Of a stretch of DNA of 50,491 nt, positions 49,001 through 50,491 are shown piece after piece. The DNA comes from DATHVI01 sp035461385 (lineage in GTDB: Bacteria > Actinomycetota > Thermoleophilia > Solirubrobacterales > 70-9). Numbering within the stretch: position 1 is the stretch's first letter; every line of letters starts with the position of its first letter. The notes below the pieces were generated by a model that worked only from the letters and a program-made list of their open reading frames with translations, was not told the DNA's origin and made no database searches. Made by a program: the position numbers and the translations under genes. The DNA lies in contig DATHVI010000199.1 of NCBI GenBank assembly GCA_035461385.1, positions 1 to 50,491 on the forward strand. Reading direction: 5' to 3'.

Positions 49001-49935
49001 GACGCCCGGCGCTCCGTGACCTCGAGGTAGACGTCCTCGAGGCTCGGCCTCGTCACCTCGAGCCCGGGCAGCTCTACCTCGCGCGCGAGCGCCCAGGCGG
49101 TGAGCTCGTTCAGCACCCTCAGCGGGTCGCCGGTACGGACGACGACGAGCCCGGCCGGCGCCCCGTTGCCCGCGCCCGAGCCGGCGTCGATCGCCGCCGC
49201 CACCGCCTCGGGGAGGTCGGCGAGGGTCGCCGACTCCGGGAGCCGGAACCGGACCTCGGTCGGCGCCAGGTCGCGGCCGGCGAGGGTCTCCGGGGTCCCC
49301 TCGGCGACGATCTCGCCGCCGGCGATGATCGCGACCCGGTCGGCGAGTGCCTGGGCCTCGTCCATGTAGTGGGTGGTGAGGAAAACGGTCTTGCCGAGCG
49401 ACCGCAGGCTCGCGATCACGTCCCAGGCCTGGCGCCGGGCCGAGGGGTCGAACCCGGTCGTCGGCTCGTCGAGGAACAGCAGCTCGGCGTCGCCGATCAG
49501 CGCCAGGGCGACGTCGAGGCGTCGCTGCTGGCCGCCGGACAGGCGCGCGGCCCGCTCGTCGGCCTTTCCCGCGAGCCCGACGAGGTCGATCGTCTCGGCG
49601 ACCGAGCGCGGGCGCTCGTAGTAGCCGGCGTAGAGCTCAACCGTCTCGCGGACGGTGAGGCGGGGCTGCATCCGGCACTCCTGAAGGACGATCCCGATCC
49701 GCTGCCGCCAGTCGCGGCCCGCCTGCAGCGGATCGGTGCCGAGGACGCTGACCGTGCCCGCGTCACGCCGGCGGTAGCCTTCGAGGATCTCGACGGTGGT
49801 CGTCTTCCCGGCCCCGTTCGGCCCGAGGAACGCGAACACCTCGCCCCGGTCGACGCCGAGGTCGATGCCGCGCACCGCCTCGACGCCGTCGTAGGACCTG
49901 CGCAGGCCACGAGCGCTGATCACCGGCTCCGCCAC
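48997..49935 (-). CDS. ABC-2 type exporter ATP-binding protein
   Basis: A 312-residue ATPase. Walker A is GPNGAGKTTTV, the Q-loop is IVLQECRMQP, the signature is LSGGQQRRLDVALAL, Walker B is LLFLDEPTTGFDP and the switch His is in LTTHYMDEAQALAD. A C-terminal regulatory domain of about 90 residues ends VTRPSLEDVYLEVTERR. GTG at 49935 was chosen over upstream codons because TACAAT lies 8 bases before it and the conserved start AEPVISARGLRRSYDG begins there. It couples with the permease (GTGA) and forms a simple two-gene exporter. Confidence 0.92.
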   Translation of the reverse strand: MAEPVISARGLRRSYDGVEAVRGIDLGVDRGEVFAFLGPNGAGKTTTVEILEGYRRRDAGTVSVLGTDPLQAGRDWRQRIGIVLQECRMQPRLTVRETVELYAGYYERPRSVAETIDLVGLAGKADERAARLSGGQQRRLDVALALIGDAELLFLDEPTTGFDPSARRQAWDVIASLRSLGKTVFLTTHYMDEAQALADRVAIIAGGEIVAEGTPETLAGRDLAPTEVRFRLPESATLADLPEAVAAAIDAGSGAGNGAPAGLVVVRTGDPLRVLNELTAWALAREVELPGLEVTRPSLEDVYLEVTERRAS

Positions 49936-49943
49936 CGGCGGCG

Positions 49944-49949
49944 ATTGTA
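49944..49949 (-). promoter_or_regulatory. Putative -10 element for the second ABC exporter
   Basis: TACAAT, close to the -10 consensus, ends 8 bases before the GTG at 49935. Confidence 0.55.
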
Positions 49950-50008
49950 TGGACCGGCTCGCGCCGCTCCGGGCCGGCGCATCCTCGGGAGCCACCTCCG
50001 CCGGCGCC

Positions 50009-50491
50009 CTAGCCGGTCTCGACGTCGCGGTGGACGACGCGCAGCGCGACGTCGTCGTGCTCGTCGAGGTGGGCGGCGATCCGGCTCGCGACCGTGAGCG
50101 AGCGGTGGCGGCCCCCGGTGCATCCGATCGCGATCGTGAGGTGGGTCTTGCCCTCGGTGATGTAGGCCGGGATCAGGAAGTCGAGCAGCGGGATCGCGCG
50201 GTCGTAGAAGTCGCGCGCGAGGTCGCCCGCCTCGACGTGCTCGACGACCGCCGGGTCGAGGCCGGTCAGCGGGCGCAGGTCCTCGCGATAGTGGGGATTG
50301 GGGAGGAAGCGGACGTCGAGGACGAGGTCGGCGTCTCGCGGCGGGCCGTGCTTGAAGCCGAAGGTGAGGATCGTCAGCGCGAGCTTCGCCTCGGTGCGCG
50401 GGGCGAGCACGTCGGCGACGATCCGCCGCCGCAGCATCGCCCCGCTGAGGTCGGTGGTGTCGATGACGAGGTCGGCGCGCTCGCGCAGCGG
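50009..50491 (-). CDS. rapZ: RNase adapter protein RapZ / YvcJ family, C-terminal part (cut by window end)
   Basis: The last 160 residues of the protein, open through the right edge (first codon Pro, PLRERADLVIDTTD). Visible features are LALTILTFGFKHGPPRDADL, DVRFLPNPHYREDLRPLTG, IPAYITEGKTHLTIAIGCTG and GGRHRSLTVASRIAAHL. These are the C-terminal sugar/RNA-binding domain of the family; the N-terminal P-loop ATPase half lies outside. In many actinobacteria the gene sits in a uvrC-rapZ-yvcK-whiA cluster, which would be expected further right. Confidence 0.93.
   Translation of the reverse strand, partial: PLRERADLVIDTTDLSGAMLRRRIVADVLAPRTEAKLALTILTFGFKHGPPRDADLVLDVRFLPNPHYREDLRPLTGLDPAVVEHVEAGDLARDFYDRAIPLLDFLIPAYITEGKTHLTIAIGCTGGRHRSLTVASRIAAHLDEHDDVALRVVHRDVETG

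Overview
The window is very GC-rich chromosomal DNA with dense, mostly housekeeping genes. GTG, TTG and ATG starts, ATGA/GTGA/TGATG gene overlaps, GuaB3, an AcpS-GlmS-GlmM-RpsI-RplM block and many apparently leaderless genes all fit an actinobacterium. The gene order and the unusual ArgS and RpsI fit the Thermoleophilia/Solirubrobacterales best. The placement is inferred from general knowledge, not from a search.

Layout. 1-694: a degraded edge with a small unknown ORF, three TGCGTCAC repeats and a remnant resembling the 3' end of a tRNA. 695-6705 (-): a respiratory operon of a GT4 glycosyltransferase, coxB (ctaC), an A2-type coxA (ctaD), a tandem-domain protein of unknown role and coxC (ctaE). 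6794-8706 (+): zinc-ribbon protein, lipoprotein and CAX cation/proton exchanger. 8735-9466 (-): unknown secreted protein. 9586-13445 (+): ABC-2 exporter ATPase, two permeases and a GH63-like glycosidase. 13436-24036 (-): infA and a HIT protein; the operon cca-alr-nnrD; and rplM-rpsI-glmM-glmS-acpS-HExxH protein, which links translation to cell-wall precursor supply. 24309-27070 (+): a c-di-AMP (ydaO) riboswitch ahead of an M23 peptidase, then a lipid/polysaccharide flippase. 27104-28147 (+): an ArsR regulator with a disrupted start and a CDF metal exporter.

28196-38328 (-): guaB3-guaA, a PfkB kinase with a terminator, a DacA-type carboxypeptidase, a LysM-like membrane protein, hupB-pyrF, argS and an M48 protease. 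38416-40997 (+): metallophosphoesterase, then a lipoprotein plus Ser/Thr kinase pair. 40957-48169 (-): tgt, hsp20, the glycolytic operon gap-pgk-tpiA-gpmI and a VOC protein. 48227-49935 (-): a second ABC-2 exporter. The right edge cuts rapZ.

The most interesting signals are: a short -10-to-start spacing shared by at least 14 genes, implying widespread leaderless mRNAs; a ribosomal protein S9 with a roughly 200-residue acidic N-terminal extension; an ArgS lacking the HIGH histidines; a two-repeat protein embedded in the cytochrome oxidase operon; paired palindromes upstream of the c-di-AMP riboswitch; an arsR start broken by a 10-bp duplication; and a long perfect-loop palindrome between argS and the M48 protease gene. 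I found no CRISPR array, complete tRNA, rRNA, transposase or obvious defence system.
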